Positions 44,061 to 53,771 of a DNA stretch of 64,000 nt are shown here, one piece after another (the first letter of the stretch is position 1; every line of letters begins with the position of its first letter). This DNA comes from Flavobacterium sp. KACC 22763 (GTDB lineage Bacteria; Bacteroidota; Bacteroidia; Flavobacteriales; Flavobacteriaceae): positions 62,001 to 126,000 of the forward strand of contig NZ_CP117879.1 in NCBI RefSeq assembly GCF_028736155.1, in the 5' to 3' direction. Under the pieces are notes generated by a model. The model saw nothing but the letters and a program-made list of their open reading frames with translations. It did not search any database and was not told where the DNA came from. Both the position numbers and the translations under genes were made by a program.

Positions 44061-46052
44061 TTACGGTAATTGTTCCTGCAATTTTTTAATTTCATCACGA
44101 AGTTTAGCTGCTTGCAAGAAATCCAATTCTTTAGCAGCTTTTTCCATCGTTTTACGCTTTTCACGAATCATTTTCTCTAATTCTGTTTTAGATAAATAAG
44201 CCGTTTCTGGCTCAGCTGCAACAGGAATCGGATGTCCTAATTCGTACTCAACCAATGGATTTTTGGTGAATGCACTTTCGATTTTTTTGTTTAATGCTTG
44301 AGGAACGATATTATTTTCGACGTTGAAATTAATCTGTTTGGTTCTTCTATAATTGGTTTCGTCAATTGTTCGCTGCATACTTGCCGTAATTTTATCGGCA
44401 TACATAATGGCTTTACCATTTAAGTTTCTAGCCGCACGACCAATGGTTTGTGTCAAAGATCTATGATTTCTCAAGAAACCTTCTTTATCGGCATCTAAAA
44501 TAGCAACAAGTGAAACTTCTGGTAAATCCAAACCTTCACGAAGTAAGTTTACACCAATAAGAACATCAAAAATACCTTTTCGTAAATCCTGCATGATTTC
44601 GATACGTTCTAAAGTATCTACTTCAGAATGGATATAACGGCATCGAATGCTTACTTTGGTTAAATATTTAGCTAATTCTTCGGCCATTCTTTTGGTCAAA
44701 GTAGTCACTAAAACTCTTTCGTCTAATTCGCAGCGAACTTGAATTTCTTCAATCAAATCGTCAATCTGATTTAAACTCGGACGAACTTCAATTTCAGGAT
44801 CTAATAATCCGGTTGGACGAATAATCTGCTCAACATAAATTCCGTCAGATTTTTGCAATTCGTAATCGGCAGGAGTTGCAGAAACGTAAATTACTTGATT
44901 TTGTAAAGCTTCAAATTCTTCAAATTTCAACGGACGGTTGTCCATTGCGGCTGGCAAACGGAAACCATATTCGACTAAATTTTCTTTACGGCTGCGGTCA
45001 CCTCCATACATAGCATGAACCTGCGAAACCGTTACGTGGCTTTCGTCTACAACCATCAAATAATCACTCGGGAAATAATCTAATAGGCAGAAAGGCCTTG
45101 TTCCGGCTTCACGCCCGTCAAGGTAACGCGAGTAATTTTCAATTCCAGAACAATAACCCAATTCACGGATCATTTCTAAGTCGAAATTGGTTCTTTCTTC
45201 CAGACGTTTGGCTTCTAGATGTTTTCCTATTTCTTTAAAATAGTCAACTTGTTTAACCAAATCCTGTTGAATTTGCCAAATTGCGCCTTGTAAAACTTCT
45301 GGAGAAGTCACAAACATATTGGCTGGATAAATGGTTAATCTTTGAAATTTCTCTATTACATGAGACGTTTTGGCATCAAAGGATTCGATTTCTTCGATTT
45401 CGTCTCCAAAGAAATGAATTCGATACGCATCATCGGCATAACTTGGATACACTTCAACTGTATCTCCTTTAATTCTAAAAGTTCCTGGGTTAAAATCTGC
45501 CTCAGTTCTGGCATATAAACTCTGGACCAAACTGTGTAATAGTTTAGTTCTCGAAATAACTTGATCTCGTTTAATTTCAATTACGTTCTTCTGAAATTCA
45601 ACAGGGTTTCCAATACCATACAAACAAGAAACTGATGCCACAACCAAAACGTCGCGACGACCAGAAAGTAGAGAAGAAGTAGTGCTTAAACGCATTTTTT
45701 CCAGTTCTTCATTGATAGATAAATCTTTTTCAATGAAAACTCCCGTAACAGGCATAAAAGCTTCTGGCTGATAATAGTCGTAGTAAGAAACGAAATATTC
45801 AACAGCATTGTTTGGAAAAAACTGTTTGAATTCAGAGTATAATTGAGCAGCCAAAGTTTTGTTGTGAGCTAAAACCAAAGTAGGTCTTTGCACTTCTTGA
45901 ATTACATTGGCAACGGTAAAAGTTTTTCCTGAGCCTGTAACTCCCAATAAAGTTTGATATTTATCTCCGTCGACTACACCTTGTGCCAATTTTTGTATGG
46001 CTTGGGGCTGATCTCCTTTTGGACTATATTCTGAGGAAACTTGAAATTTCAT
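44061..46052 (-). CDS. uvrB: Excinuclease ABC subunit B
   Basis: A 663-residue UvrB. It verifies damage and loads UvrC in nucleotide excision repair. Walker A GVTGSGKTFTVAN, the YYDYYQPEA beta-hairpin, the VVDESHVT DExH-like box, LREGLDLPEVSL, TQTIGRAARN and the C-terminal UVR motif (ELDFLQAAKLRDEIKKL) are all present, so the protein is complete. It is a single gene, and no other uvr gene is seen in the window. Confidence 0.97.
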   Translation of the reverse strand: MKFQVSSEYSPKGDQPQAIQKLAQGVVDGDKYQTLLGVTGSGKTFTVANVIQEVQRPTLVLAHNKTLAAQLYSEFKQFFPNNAVEYFVSYYDYYQPEAFMPVTGVFIEKDLSINEELEKMRLSTTSSLLSGRRDVLVVASVSCLYGIGNPVEFQKNVIEIKRDQVISRTKLLHSLVQSLYARTEADFNPGTFRIKGDTVEVYPSYADDAYRIHFFGDEIEEIESFDAKTSHVIEKFQRLTIYPANMFVTSPEVLQGAIWQIQQDLVKQVDYFKEIGKHLEAKRLEERTNFDLEMIRELGYCSGIENYSRYLDGREAGTRPFCLLDYFPSDYLMVVDESHVTVSQVHAMYGGDRSRKENLVEYGFRLPAAMDNRPLKFEEFEALQNQVIYVSATPADYELQKSDGIYVEQIIRPTGLLDPEIEVRPSLNQIDDLIEEIQVRCELDERVLVTTLTKRMAEELAKYLTKVSIRCRYIHSEVDTLERIEIMQDLRKGIFDVLIGVNLLREGLDLPEVSLVAILDADKEGFLRNHRSLTQTIGRAARNLNGKAIMYADKITASMQRTIDETNYRRTKQINFNVENNIVPQALNKKIESAFTKNPLVEYELGHPIPVAAEPETAYLSKTELEKMIREKRKTMEKAAKELDFLQAAKLRDEIKKLQEQLP

Positions 46053-46206
46053 TTGCGTATACTGAAAATTTGGTTTTGTAAAGATACAAAGTTTGAATAA
46101 GTAAGTAGTTTAAAGTCTGTTCCGAATTGTACTAATTTGCATTAAGTTTTTATTTTTGAATGAATGTAAATGCAAAGCACATTTGTAAAATGTGAGGAAA
46201 AAACTC

Positions 46207-47145
46207 TTATTCTAAAAAATTAATAACGGCATCATTTACAATTTTTGGCTGATCTATAGTTAAAAAATGACCAGCATCTTTAATGATTTTTGTTTCGCTT
46301 TTTGATAAATGTTTCTGGGCTCTTTCTAAACTTTCTTCGGAATTAATAATGTCTCTGTCGCCAATTAAAACTAAAACAGGATTTTGAATAGATTCTAATT
46401 CTTTATCTGAGAATGGGAGCATTTTTAACATGCTGGAATTGGATTTTGCATATTTATTGGCCAAATAGAATTGCCTTTTGTAAATACGGCTTATGTTTTC
46501 TGGATGAGTTGAAAAAGTGTTTAATGTTTTGCTGAATTTCTTTTCGCTTGGAAAAAGTTTCAGCATTAATGCCGAAGTTGTTTTTCTTGGTTTATCAAGA
46601 AATTTGAAAGTCTGTGCTGGACTTAATAGAACAATTTTATCAATTGAATTTGGTTTTTGAACAGCTAATAGGGTCGCAATCCATCCACCGCGTGAAGCCC
46701 CAATTATATCAAATTTCTTTAATTTATAGTAAGTAAAAACTTCATTATAAAAAGCAACAATATCATCTGATGAAAGGGGTTTTGCGGTTAAGTTGGACTT
46801 ATTGGGTTCCATTATAAAATCGATGGCATAAATACGATGACTTTTAGCGAAAGCTTGAATGTTGGGATACCACATGGTCGAGCTGGCATCCATTCCGTGA
46901 AGTAAAACCAGATCTTTTCCGCCTTTTGGCCCAGCCATTACAATATGTGCGGTTCCAAAACTAGTTTTTACATCTTCTTCGGTGTACGGAATGTTCCAAA
47001 GTTTGAGAGCTTTATCATAAGCAGTTTGATAATTTACTTCTTCACTTTTGGTTTTAAAAACGTAATCTTCAAATTTTGCTTTTTTTGAAGCGCAACTTGT
47101 CACTAAAAAAAGTACAATAGCTAAGCGGGAATATATTTTTAACAT
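46207..47145 (-). CDS. Alpha/beta hydrolase lipoprotein
   Basis: A 312-residue lipoprotein (MLKIYSRLAIVLFLVTSCAS, Cys near 18) with a complete alpha/beta-hydrolase fold. It has LVLLHGMDASSTMWYPNI (oxyanion region), the nucleophile elbow IIGASRGGWIATL with Ser near residue 150, Asp in LIGDRDIINSE and His in KDAGHFLTID. The substrate is unknown. I chose Met 47145 because it places the lipobox correctly; the Met at 47160 adds five residues. Confidence 0.85.
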   Translation of the reverse strand: MLKIYSRLAIVLFLVTSCASKKAKFEDYVFKTKSEEVNYQTAYDKALKLWNIPYTEEDVKTSFGTAHIVMAGPKGGKDLVLLHGMDASSTMWYPNIQAFAKSHRIYAIDFIMEPNKSNLTAKPLSSDDIVAFYNEVFTYYKLKKFDIIGASRGGWIATLLAVQKPNSIDKIVLLSPAQTFKFLDKPRKTTSALMLKLFPSEKKFSKTLNTFSTHPENISRIYKRQFYLANKYAKSNSSMLKMLPFSDKELESIQNPVLVLIGDRDIINSEESLERAQKHLSKSETKIIKDAGHFLTIDQPKIVNDAVINFLE

Positions 47146-47230
47146 CGTAATAAAATTCAATTTTCAGCTTAAAGTTACGAGTAGAGTGGGCGAAAAGTGT
47201 ATCAGAATTTTATTTTAAAATATCATAATT

Positions 47231-47467
47231 TTAAGATTTGTCGTTTTTGGAAGTCAGATAATAAATCTGAACAAATGCTAATATAGCATTCGGAATTATT
47301 ACCGGCCAAAGCCATTGATTGAAATCTCTGTAATCGTTTAAAAAGATACCGTAAATGACAAAACAGATGCAGCCAAACATATTAATGAAACGTATTGCTC
47401 GAAGGTTTTTCAGCAAAAATCCTCCGACAATAAAAACAGATGCGAGATAACCAATGTATTCAGCCAT
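47231..47467 (-). CDS. Small YgjV-like membrane protein
   Basis: A 78-residue protein with three hydrophobic segments: YIGYLASVFIVGGFLLKN, FINMFGCICFVIYGIFLN and LWPVIIPNAILAFVQIYYL. The pattern (RxINxxGCxxFxxYG, then PVxxPN) is that of small YgjV-like or PQ-loop-like proteins common in Bacteroidota. The function is unknown. Some databases label such proteins uroporphyrinogen decarboxylase; nothing in the sequence supports that. Confidence 0.78.
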   Translation of the reverse strand: MAEYIGYLASVFIVGGFLLKNLRAIRFINMFGCICFVIYGIFLNDYRDFNQWLWPVIIPNAILAFVQIYYLTSKNDKS

Positions 47468-47601
47468 GATCTTGATTTTAAATAATTTACAATAAATGTA
47501 GCAAAAGTAAACTGTAAAATCAAGATTTTGGTATTGGAAATCAGTAGAATATGTTTTTTAGAGGATGAATGAGATTAGAGATTTTAGCAATGTCTGCTAA
47601 A

Positions 47602-48672
47602 TTATTTCTTCTTCAATTGTTCAATTTTATCTTTGATTTCAGAATGTGAATAAGACTTTCCTTCTTTTATATCTTTTTCGGGAGAATTTAAATCTTTATT
47701 ATAATTATTTGAGTTTTTTAAAGTCCAAGATTTTTGTTCATTATAATTCAAAAAGCTCCAAGCCACAATACGACTCGTTTTTTGTCCTTGAGACATTTCA
47801 ATTGTTTTAACCGAAAGGGCATTTACTTTTTTCAAAGTTTTATAAATCGAAGAAAGATTCTCTTTTTTAGAAACTAAAGTTGTAAACCATAAAACCTGTG
47901 AAGGATATTTAGCACTTTCGTAAATCATTTGTGTGATGAATCCGATTTCGCCGCCGTTGCACCATAATTCTGCATTTTGTCCTCCAAAGTTTAAAACTGG
48001 ATTTGCATTTCTTTTTTCTTTCGGATTTAAATTTGAAACTTTTCTAGAAGTGCTTTTATTCGCTTCTTCAGCAGATGCATGAAAGGGCGGATTACACATC
48101 GTGAATGCAAAACGATCTTCTGACGTAATAATATTTTTAAAGATAAATCGAGGTTCGGTTTGCTGTTGCAAGCTAATTGAATCAATTAATTCTGGATTGG
48201 CTTCAATAATTTTAGCGCAATTTTCAATAGATTTTTGGTCGATATCTGTTCCTACGAAACTCCAATTGTATATTGAATTTCCTAATATCGGATAGATTAA
48301 ATTTGAACCTGTTCCGATATCTAATCCTAAAACAGTACTGGTTTCTGGAATTTGATTGTTATTGCTTTCAGCCAATAAATCGGCTATGTAATGAATATAA
48401 TCGGCGCGTCCTGGAATTGGTGGGCAAAGATAATCTTTAGGAATATCCCAGTTTTGAATGTTGTAATAAGTTTGAAGTAAAGCCTTGTTTAATGTTTTTA
48501 CCGCAAGCGGATTACTGAAATCAATCGTTTCGATTCCGTGTTTATTGATGGAAACAAAAGCTTTTAATTCTGGACAATTTGATATCAGTTTTTCAAAATC
48601 ATATCGGTTTCGATGAAGATTACTTGGGTGTAAATTGTCTTTTTGTGAATTGTCGTTTGTTTTCATTTTCAT
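47602..48672 (-). CDS. rlmF: 23S rRNA (adenine(1618)-N6)-methyltransferase
   Basis: A 356-residue RlmF-type methyltransferase. The S-adenosylmethionine site is VLGLDIGTGSNLIYPILG (around residue 107), and the N6-adenine catalytic motif is NPPFHASAEEA. The N-terminal LHRNRYDFEKLISNCPELK and FSNPLAVKTLNKALLQTYYN are typical of RlmF. A Lys/Asn-rich tail is added at the end. I use the Met at 48672: on the minus strand a TATCTTTG -7 box (48685-48692) overlaps the upstream TTG, leaving a leader of only a few bases. Confidence 0.92.
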   Translation of the reverse strand: MKMKTNDNSQKDNLHPSNLHRNRYDFEKLISNCPELKAFVSINKHGIETIDFSNPLAVKTLNKALLQTYYNIQNWDIPKDYLCPPIPGRADYIHYIADLLAESNNNQIPETSTVLGLDIGTGSNLIYPILGNSIYNWSFVGTDIDQKSIENCAKIIEANPELIDSISLQQQTEPRFIFKNIITSEDRFAFTMCNPPFHASAEEANKSTSRKVSNLNPKEKRNANPVLNFGGQNAELWCNGGEIGFITQMIYESAKYPSQVLWFTTLVSKKENLSSIYKTLKKVNALSVKTIEMSQGQKTSRIVAWSFLNYNEQKSWTLKNSNNYNKDLNSPEKDIKEGKSYSHSEIKDKIEQLKKK

Positions 48673-48734
48673 TGATTTCGAGTGCAAAGATAGGCATTCC
48701 TTTTTTGAAGAAAGAGTAGTTTTGAAAATGAGTG

Positions 48735-48810
48735 CCTAGCCCTGATGGGAGCGACATCCTTTTGTGGTGGGGTTCACCACAAAAGATATAGCGGACAGCA
48801 GGAAATAGCT
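48735..48810. repeat. Dispersed hairpin repeat with conserved ends, copy B
   Basis: Read on the minus strand it is CCTGCTGTCCGCTA, then an 11-bp stem (CTTTTGTGGTG with CACCACAAAAG), then GTCGCTCCCATCAGGGCTAG. The ends match copy A at 19881-19975, the internal stem does not, and the closing pair CCTG/CAGG replaces CCCG/CGGG. It starts right after the stop codon of the thiamine pyrophosphokinase gene. Confidence 0.8.
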
Positions 48811-48811
48811 T

Positions 48812-49474
48812 CTAATCAAAACATTCCATTAAAAGCAAATCGCCTTCAAGATGTGTAATGGTTACGATTCCGTCTTTTTCGACAGAATTACTGCTTCCGG
48901 TTCTGTAACCGATCGTGAGTGTATCGTTGTTTAATTCGTATTTTAAATTTGTTGAAGAAATTCCGTTTACAACACCAATCGGAATTAACGAAATAGGTGT
49001 TTTTGCTGTATACCATTTTTCGAATTTTGTTGGCAGCAGGAATATTTTTGAATGGTCGTCAAGAATTACAATTTTGAGTAAATCTCTATAGCGAACAATT
49101 TGTGTAAGGTTTGTAATGGTATGATCGGCACGTTTTCCAGTTGCCCAAACGACGTTTACGGCAGGAATTTTTCTTTCGATAAGATAATCAAAAGCTTTTT
49201 CAAGATCGGTTTTATCTTGATCTGGGGTATGAACGATTTCAATTGGAAATTGTGAAGTCTTATAAATTTCAGGATCAAATCCGCGGTCAAAATCACCCAA
49301 TAAAACGTCAACTTTTATACCTAATTCAATCACTCTTTCAATAGCCGAATCTAAAACGATAACCAATGGAGACCATTCTAGCAATTGCCCTAATAATTCA
49401 GGATCGCAGGCAGCGCCATTTGCAATGATTAAAGCAGGTTCCTGATCGTCTCGGACTATATGATGTGATGACAT
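48812..49474 (-). CDS. Thiamine pyrophosphokinase
   Basis: A 220-residue thiamine diphosphokinase that makes the cofactor thiamine diphosphate from thiamine. The catalytic domain shows ALIIANGAACDPELLGQLL, VDVLLGDFDRG, the TPDQDKTDLEKAFDYL motif (metal and substrate Asp residues), ATGKRADHTITN and the B1-binding IGVVNGISSTNLKYEL stretch. The symbol thiN or tnr would both be used for such proteins, so I leave it blank. A conserved-end hairpin repeat sits just after the stop. Confidence 0.9.
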   Translation of the reverse strand: MSSHHIVRDDQEPALIIANGAACDPELLGQLLEWSPLVIVLDSAIERVIELGIKVDVLLGDFDRGFDPEIYKTSQFPIEIVHTPDQDKTDLEKAFDYLIERKIPAVNVVWATGKRADHTITNLTQIVRYRDLLKIVILDDHSKIFLLPTKFEKWYTAKTPISLIPIGVVNGISSTNLKYELNNDTLTIGYRTGSSNSVEKDGIVTITHLEGDLLLMECFD

Positions 49475-49521
49475 GTATGTTTTTTTGAATGTTTTGCAAA
49501 GGTAATGTTTACAATCTAGAA

Positions 49522-49968
49522 TCAGAAATCTAGTAGTCTTCGGTGGTAATTTATCTGTCCTAAATGGTAAGCTAAATGAGTTGAAAGATGAATTAAGAAA
49601 AACCCGGTTGTCATTTCTTTTTCGAAAACAATCTGCGGATAAATCGCTTCTAAATCGGCTTCTGTTAGATTATCTAGAGCATTGTTTACAACTGAAATTG
49701 TGTCTTCAACTTTATGAATCAATTCTGCTTTTGGGATATCTTTTAAAGAAAATTCTAAAGGACGATTTCTAACATATCCAGTTTTGCCAATTTCTGCGCC
49801 AATGAAGGCATTTATATTTCCAATTAAATGAAGGCAAAGGTTTCCAGCAGAATTGGAAATACTTTTATCAATTGTCCAAATTGAACTTTCATTTTGATAA
49901 GACTCAATTTCGCTTTTTAGTTTGTTTAAATCTCGATTAAAAAGTGTTTTTAGCGTTTCTAGTATCAT
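49522..49968 (-). CDS. DinB-family (DUF1572-like) protein
   Basis: A 148-residue four-helix protein. The metal-binding His positions are in LCLHLIGNINAFIG (about residue 47) and FLIHLSTHLAYHLGQINYHRR (two or three His, residues 125-142). Its activity is unknown. Its start lies five bases after the stop of the GyrI-like gene, suggesting one transcript of the genes from 49522 to 51277 or beyond. Confidence 0.85.
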   Translation of the reverse strand: MILETLKTLFNRDLNKLKSEIESYQNESSIWTIDKSISNSAGNLCLHLIGNINAFIGAEIGKTGYVRNRPLEFSLKDIPKAELIHKVEDTISVVNNALDNLTEADLEAIYPQIVFEKEMTTGFFLIHLSTHLAYHLGQINYHRRLLDF

Positions 49969-49973
49969 AATTA

Positions 49974-50453
49974 TTATCTGTTTTTTATCGGAATCCAGAT
50001 TTCTTCTTCAGAACTTGGATCATCTTTTTTGTATTTTTCATTCATTACAGCAAAATGAGGCCTGTCATCAACCGTGTAATCAGAATTTGGAAGCCAGTCT
50101 GCAAAAATATAATGATAGGTTTTATGTCCTTCTGAAGCAGGGCCTAAATGAAGAAAAACGGCATACAAACCATGAGGTATAATAAGAGTTTCCATTCCCT
50201 CTGGAATAGTTGAATAATCTGAGACTTCTACTGCGGCCCATTTTTGAAAACTGTCATTAGGGTCAAAATCATCAAAATGATTTTCTTTGTAAACCTCTAA
50301 AGAATATAAATTGGCATTAACTGTATTTCTAATTTCTTTTCGATTTGGCATAAAACCATTCCATAATTGAAAAGTTTTATTTTCAATAAAAGACATTTCT
50401 AAAAAATGCCCAATGAGTTTTTTTTCGTTTAAGGTTTTGATTATTGGTTTCAT
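49974..50453 (-). CDS. GyrI-like (effector-binding) domain protein
   Basis: A 159-residue protein containing only the GyrI/AraC-effector-binding fold. Its features are SLEVYKENHFDDFDPNDSF, WAAVEVSDYSTIPEGMETL, the LIIPHGLYAVFLHLGPASEG strand-turn and IFADWLPNSDYTVDDRPHF. In AraC proteins this domain binds small ligands; standalone forms can be hydrolases or binding proteins. It overlaps neighbours closely (two-base gap to the DUF4249 gene) and may be co-expressed with the DinB gene. Confidence 0.85.
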   Translation of the reverse strand: MKPIIKTLNEKKLIGHFLEMSFIENKTFQLWNGFMPNRKEIRNTVNANLYSLEVYKENHFDDFDPNDSFQKWAAVEVSDYSTIPEGMETLIIPHGLYAVFLHLGPASEGHKTYHYIFADWLPNSDYTVDDRPHFAVMNEKYKKDDPSSEEEIWIPIKNR

Positions 50454-50455
50454 AA

Positions 50456-51277
50456 TTATTCAATTTTGTACTTTTTTGTGCTGGTTTCACTTAAGGAAAA
50501 ATAGCCAAGAGGATAATTGTCTTTATTAGTTACATTGACAATATTTCCTTTTACAGTTGCTGGAGGGGACTGAAATGGTCCGCCAACATTTGTTCCGGCA
50601 ATACTTACTAGAATATTCATATAATTGTAATATTGTTTAGAAATTCCGTAATGTGTTACAAGAATTTCATCTCCAGCTTTCAAATCTTCATCGTCGGTTA
50701 CGCTATAAATTTCATTTCCTTGGTAAAATTTATCCTCAGAAACATAATAATTAGAAGTCACTTTACTCGAATAAACATACTTAAATAAGTAATAATTTTC
50801 TTCGTCGCCAGGATCTGTAAAATAACTTTTGATTTCAATGTCTTTTCCTGTAAAACCACCATCATTTTTTTGCTCAATTCTTGTAATTGGCGCAACTGAT
50901 TTTAAAGTTTCATTTGCGATGTATCTGCTTCCTCTGCTTATGACCGTTAGCGTATATTGCTCGCCTACAACAGGTTTGAAATTAACGCATGAGTATTGCC
51001 CAGTTTTTTTGATTTCAATAAAATTAAACTGTTCATTGTGACTATCTTTTATATAAACAATTGCACCAGAAACGGTTGGAATTGAATTTTCAAAATAACC
51101 AGTTGTTGTAGTCAGCTTTATGATCTGTTCATTTCCTGTCGTCCCTTTTTCCCAGTTTATTGATGCTTCAATAACCAGTCTTGGAGGAGCGGTGTCCAAA
51201 TCAACATCTACTACTTCTTCACAGCTTGTGAAAAAAAGTGATGTAAAAAATACGATAAAAAAAACTAATTTTCTCAT
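50456..51277 (-). CDS. DUF4249 lipoprotein
   Basis: A 273-residue surface lipoprotein; lipobox LFFTSCEE, Cys near 19. It starts with the family hallmark EVVDVDLDTAPPRLVIEASI, followed by beta-rich TVSGAIVYIKDSHNEQF, the VGEQYTLTVISRG strand and SYFTDPGDEENYYLFKYVY. DUF4249 proteins nearly always accompany a TonB-dependent receptor, as here (30-base gap), and probably sit on the outer face as a partner of the receptor. The transported substrate is unknown. Confidence 0.92.
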   Translation of the reverse strand: MRKLVFFIVFFTSLFFTSCEEVVDVDLDTAPPRLVIEASINWEKGTTGNEQIIKLTTTTGYFENSIPTVSGAIVYIKDSHNEQFNFIEIKKTGQYSCVNFKPVVGEQYTLTVISRGSRYIANETLKSVAPITRIEQKNDGGFTGKDIEIKSYFTDPGDEENYYLFKYVYSSKVTSNYYVSEDKFYQGNEIYSVTDDEDLKAGDEILVTHYGISKQYYNYMNILVSIAGTNVGGPFQSPPATVKGNIVNVTNKDNYPLGYFSLSETSTKKYKIE

Positions 51278-51307
51278 AATTATATCTTTAGTTTTTGAAC
51301 TAATTTT

Positions 51308-53692
51308 TTAGAATTTGAAATTATAACTTACTGCAGGAACAATTCCGAAAATAGATAATTGCACGGCTTCATTTACCCCAGTATCAACATTTTGCCTGAA
51401 GTTGATTGATGCGGCGTTCATACGATTATAAAGATTGTAGATACTGAAAACCCATTCGCCTTTCCAGTTTCTCTCTTTGTTTTTTCTTGGCGTTAAAGTT
51501 GCAGAAATATCCAAATGATTGTAAGAAGGAAGACGATTTTCATTTCGCAAACCATAATTTGGAACTACAATTCCTAAATATTCATATTGTCCATTCGGAT
51601 ATGTTACAGGCTGTCCTGACTGCAATATAAAGTTAGCACCAAAAGACCATTTATCATTTAAATTATAAGCAGATGTAACGGCTAAATTGTGTGTTTTGTC
51701 ATAAGCCGATGCGTACCATTTGCCATTGTTAATTCCGGTTTCGTCTGGCGTTCTTCCAGGAGTCTGCTGTTCAGATCTTGATAATGTATAGGAAATCCAG
51801 CCATTAAATCGACCTTTGTTTTTCTTAACCATGAGTTCTAAACCATACGAACGCATGTGGCCATTTAAAATAACCTGTTCGATAGCATTGTTGGCAATTA
51901 AATCGGCTCCGTCTATGTAATCTAATCTGTTTTGTATTTTTTTATAGTACGTTTCTACTTCTAAGGAATAGGCGTCATTAGAAAAATTTCTAAAATACCC
52001 GAGCGCTACCTGATCTGCAAGCTGAGGTTTGATATAATTGTCACTCGGCATCCAGACATCAAGCGGAGTAGGAGAAGAGGTGTTTGAAATTAATTGAAGA
52101 TATTGCGCCATTCTATTGTAACTCGCTTTTATAGATTGATCTTCATTTAATTGATAAGAAAGAGAAAAACGCGGTTCAAAATTATCATAACTCTGAATGA
52201 CTTTATTTTTACTGAAATACTGAGTTGAGGTTGGTGTTCCTTTTTCGTAAATCTGCATATCAGAATTAAATATCACGGCTTCATTATTGTCATAATAATT
52301 AATGGTCGAAGCGCCTAATCTATAAAATAAGCTGTATCGCAATCCGTAAGCAACAGTAATTTTTTTAGAAAGCTGACTTTCTGCATCCAAATAAACAGAA
52401 GGCTCAAAAGCATATTTTTTGTCTAATTGATCAGGGTTTATTCCTGAATCTTCGCCAGTTGGTTTTATGGTTCCAGGATTAAAATCATAGTAGATTCCGT
52501 TTACGCCATAATTCAGTTTTAGTTTATCTGAAAGATAATGTTTAAAATCGTATTTAATGTTGTAGTTTTTGATTCCAGAATCCCAGTTGAATCCCGCAAA
52601 ATCAAGATCTAATCCGTAATAATAATCGCTGTAAATTAAAGAGAGATTGGAGAATAATTTATTAGAGTACAAATGATTCCATCTCAGGTTTAAAGTTGAA
52701 TTCCCGTACGTATTGGTAAAGCTTTTGTTGAGTCTAAAAACGTCTCGACCAAAATAACCAGATAAATACAAACTGTTGTTGTCGTTGAGTTTATAGCTTA
52801 ATTTGGTATTTAAATCATAAAAATAGGCAGCATTATCTTTATCATCTTCAGAAAATTTTAGAAAAAGATGTGCATAAGAAGCTCGTCCTCCAATGAGAAA
52901 AGACCCTTTGTCTTTTACAATTGGGCCTTCAGCCAATAAACGGCTTGAAATTAATCCGATACCGCCATTCATGTGAAAGTCTTTACTGCTTCCGTCTTTT
53001 TGATAAATTTCTAAAACAGAAGAGGCTCTTCCGCCATAGCGTGCTGGAATTCCACCTTTATACAGTTTTAAATCTTTAATAGCATCAGGATTAAAAACAG
53101 AAAAGAATCCGAAAACGTGAGAAGAATTAAAGATAGTCGCTTCGTCTAGAAGAATCAGATTTTGATCTGCACCGCCTCCGCGGACATTAAATCCTGAAGC
53201 ACCTTCGCCTGCATTAGTAACGCCAGGGAGCAATAAAATAGATTTTAAAACATCAACTTCTCCTAAAACAACTGGCATTTTTTTTATGGTTGAAATAGAG
53301 AGTTTATTCACGCTCATTTCTGGCGATTTGACATTTGTTTTGCCTTTGTTTTCTGTAATGACAACTTCTTGAAGTTCTTCGCCATTTCCTTCGCTAATTG
53401 AGAAATTAGTTTTTGTATTCTGATTTAAGGAAATATGTTTTTGAATGGTTTGATAACCAATATAGCTGATTTCGATTTCGTATTCTCCTTCTGGTGCAGA
53501 AAGTGAATAAAAACCGTATTCGTTGGTTGTAGTTCCTATTTTTAGGGAAGGAATATAGATATTAACTCCAATTAAAGTTTCGTTGTTTTTGCTGTCGCTA
53601 ATAGTTCCGCTAAGAGTGAATTTTTCCTGCGCAAATGAGGTTAGAATCGTTAAAATAAAAAGAAAAAATGTGCAGGTATTTTTTGTAATCAT
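51308..53692 (-). CDS. TonB-dependent receptor with N-terminal carboxypeptidase-like domain
   Basis: A 794-residue outer-membrane receptor. A signal peptide ends near SFAQE. A carboxypeptidase-regulatory-like domain (FTLSGTISDSKNNETLIGVN through IEISYIGYQTIQKHI) precedes the plug (LKSILLLPGVTNAGEGASGF, NVRGGGADQNLILLDEATIF and YKGGIPARYGGRASSVLEI). A 22-strand barrel follows, ending in VPAVSYNFKF with the terminal Phe. It pairs with the DUF4249 lipoprotein. No transport substrate can be told from the neighbours. Confidence 0.93.
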   Translation of the reverse strand: MITKNTCTFFLFILTILTSFAQEKFTLSGTISDSKNNETLIGVNIYIPSLKIGTTTNEYGFYSLSAPEGEYEIEISYIGYQTIQKHISLNQNTKTNFSISEGNGEELQEVVITENKGKTNVKSPEMSVNKLSISTIKKMPVVLGEVDVLKSILLLPGVTNAGEGASGFNVRGGGADQNLILLDEATIFNSSHVFGFFSVFNPDAIKDLKLYKGGIPARYGGRASSVLEIYQKDGSSKDFHMNGGIGLISSRLLAEGPIVKDKGSFLIGGRASYAHLFLKFSEDDKDNAAYFYDLNTKLSYKLNDNNSLYLSGYFGRDVFRLNKSFTNTYGNSTLNLRWNHLYSNKLFSNLSLIYSDYYYGLDLDFAGFNWDSGIKNYNIKYDFKHYLSDKLKLNYGVNGIYYDFNPGTIKPTGEDSGINPDQLDKKYAFEPSVYLDAESQLSKKITVAYGLRYSLFYRLGASTINYYDNNEAVIFNSDMQIYEKGTPTSTQYFSKNKVIQSYDNFEPRFSLSYQLNEDQSIKASYNRMAQYLQLISNTSSPTPLDVWMPSDNYIKPQLADQVALGYFRNFSNDAYSLEVETYYKKIQNRLDYIDGADLIANNAIEQVILNGHMRSYGLELMVKKNKGRFNGWISYTLSRSEQQTPGRTPDETGINNGKWYASAYDKTHNLAVTSAYNLNDKWSFGANFILQSGQPVTYPNGQYEYLGIVVPNYGLRNENRLPSYNHLDISATLTPRKNKERNWKGEWVFSIYNLYNRMNAASINFRQNVDTGVNEAVQLSIFGIVPAVSYNFKF

Positions 53693-53771
53693 TATATTGA
53701 TTTTGATTTACATAGTTAACAAATTCTTACTAAATATTCTTACGGAACTTTTGTTAAACATAAGTTAAGAT

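Noticed and set aside
47231..47467. Uroporphyrinogen decarboxylase label for the 78-residue membrane protein
   Set aside because: It is a three-helix membrane protein, far too short and without any decarboxylase motif.
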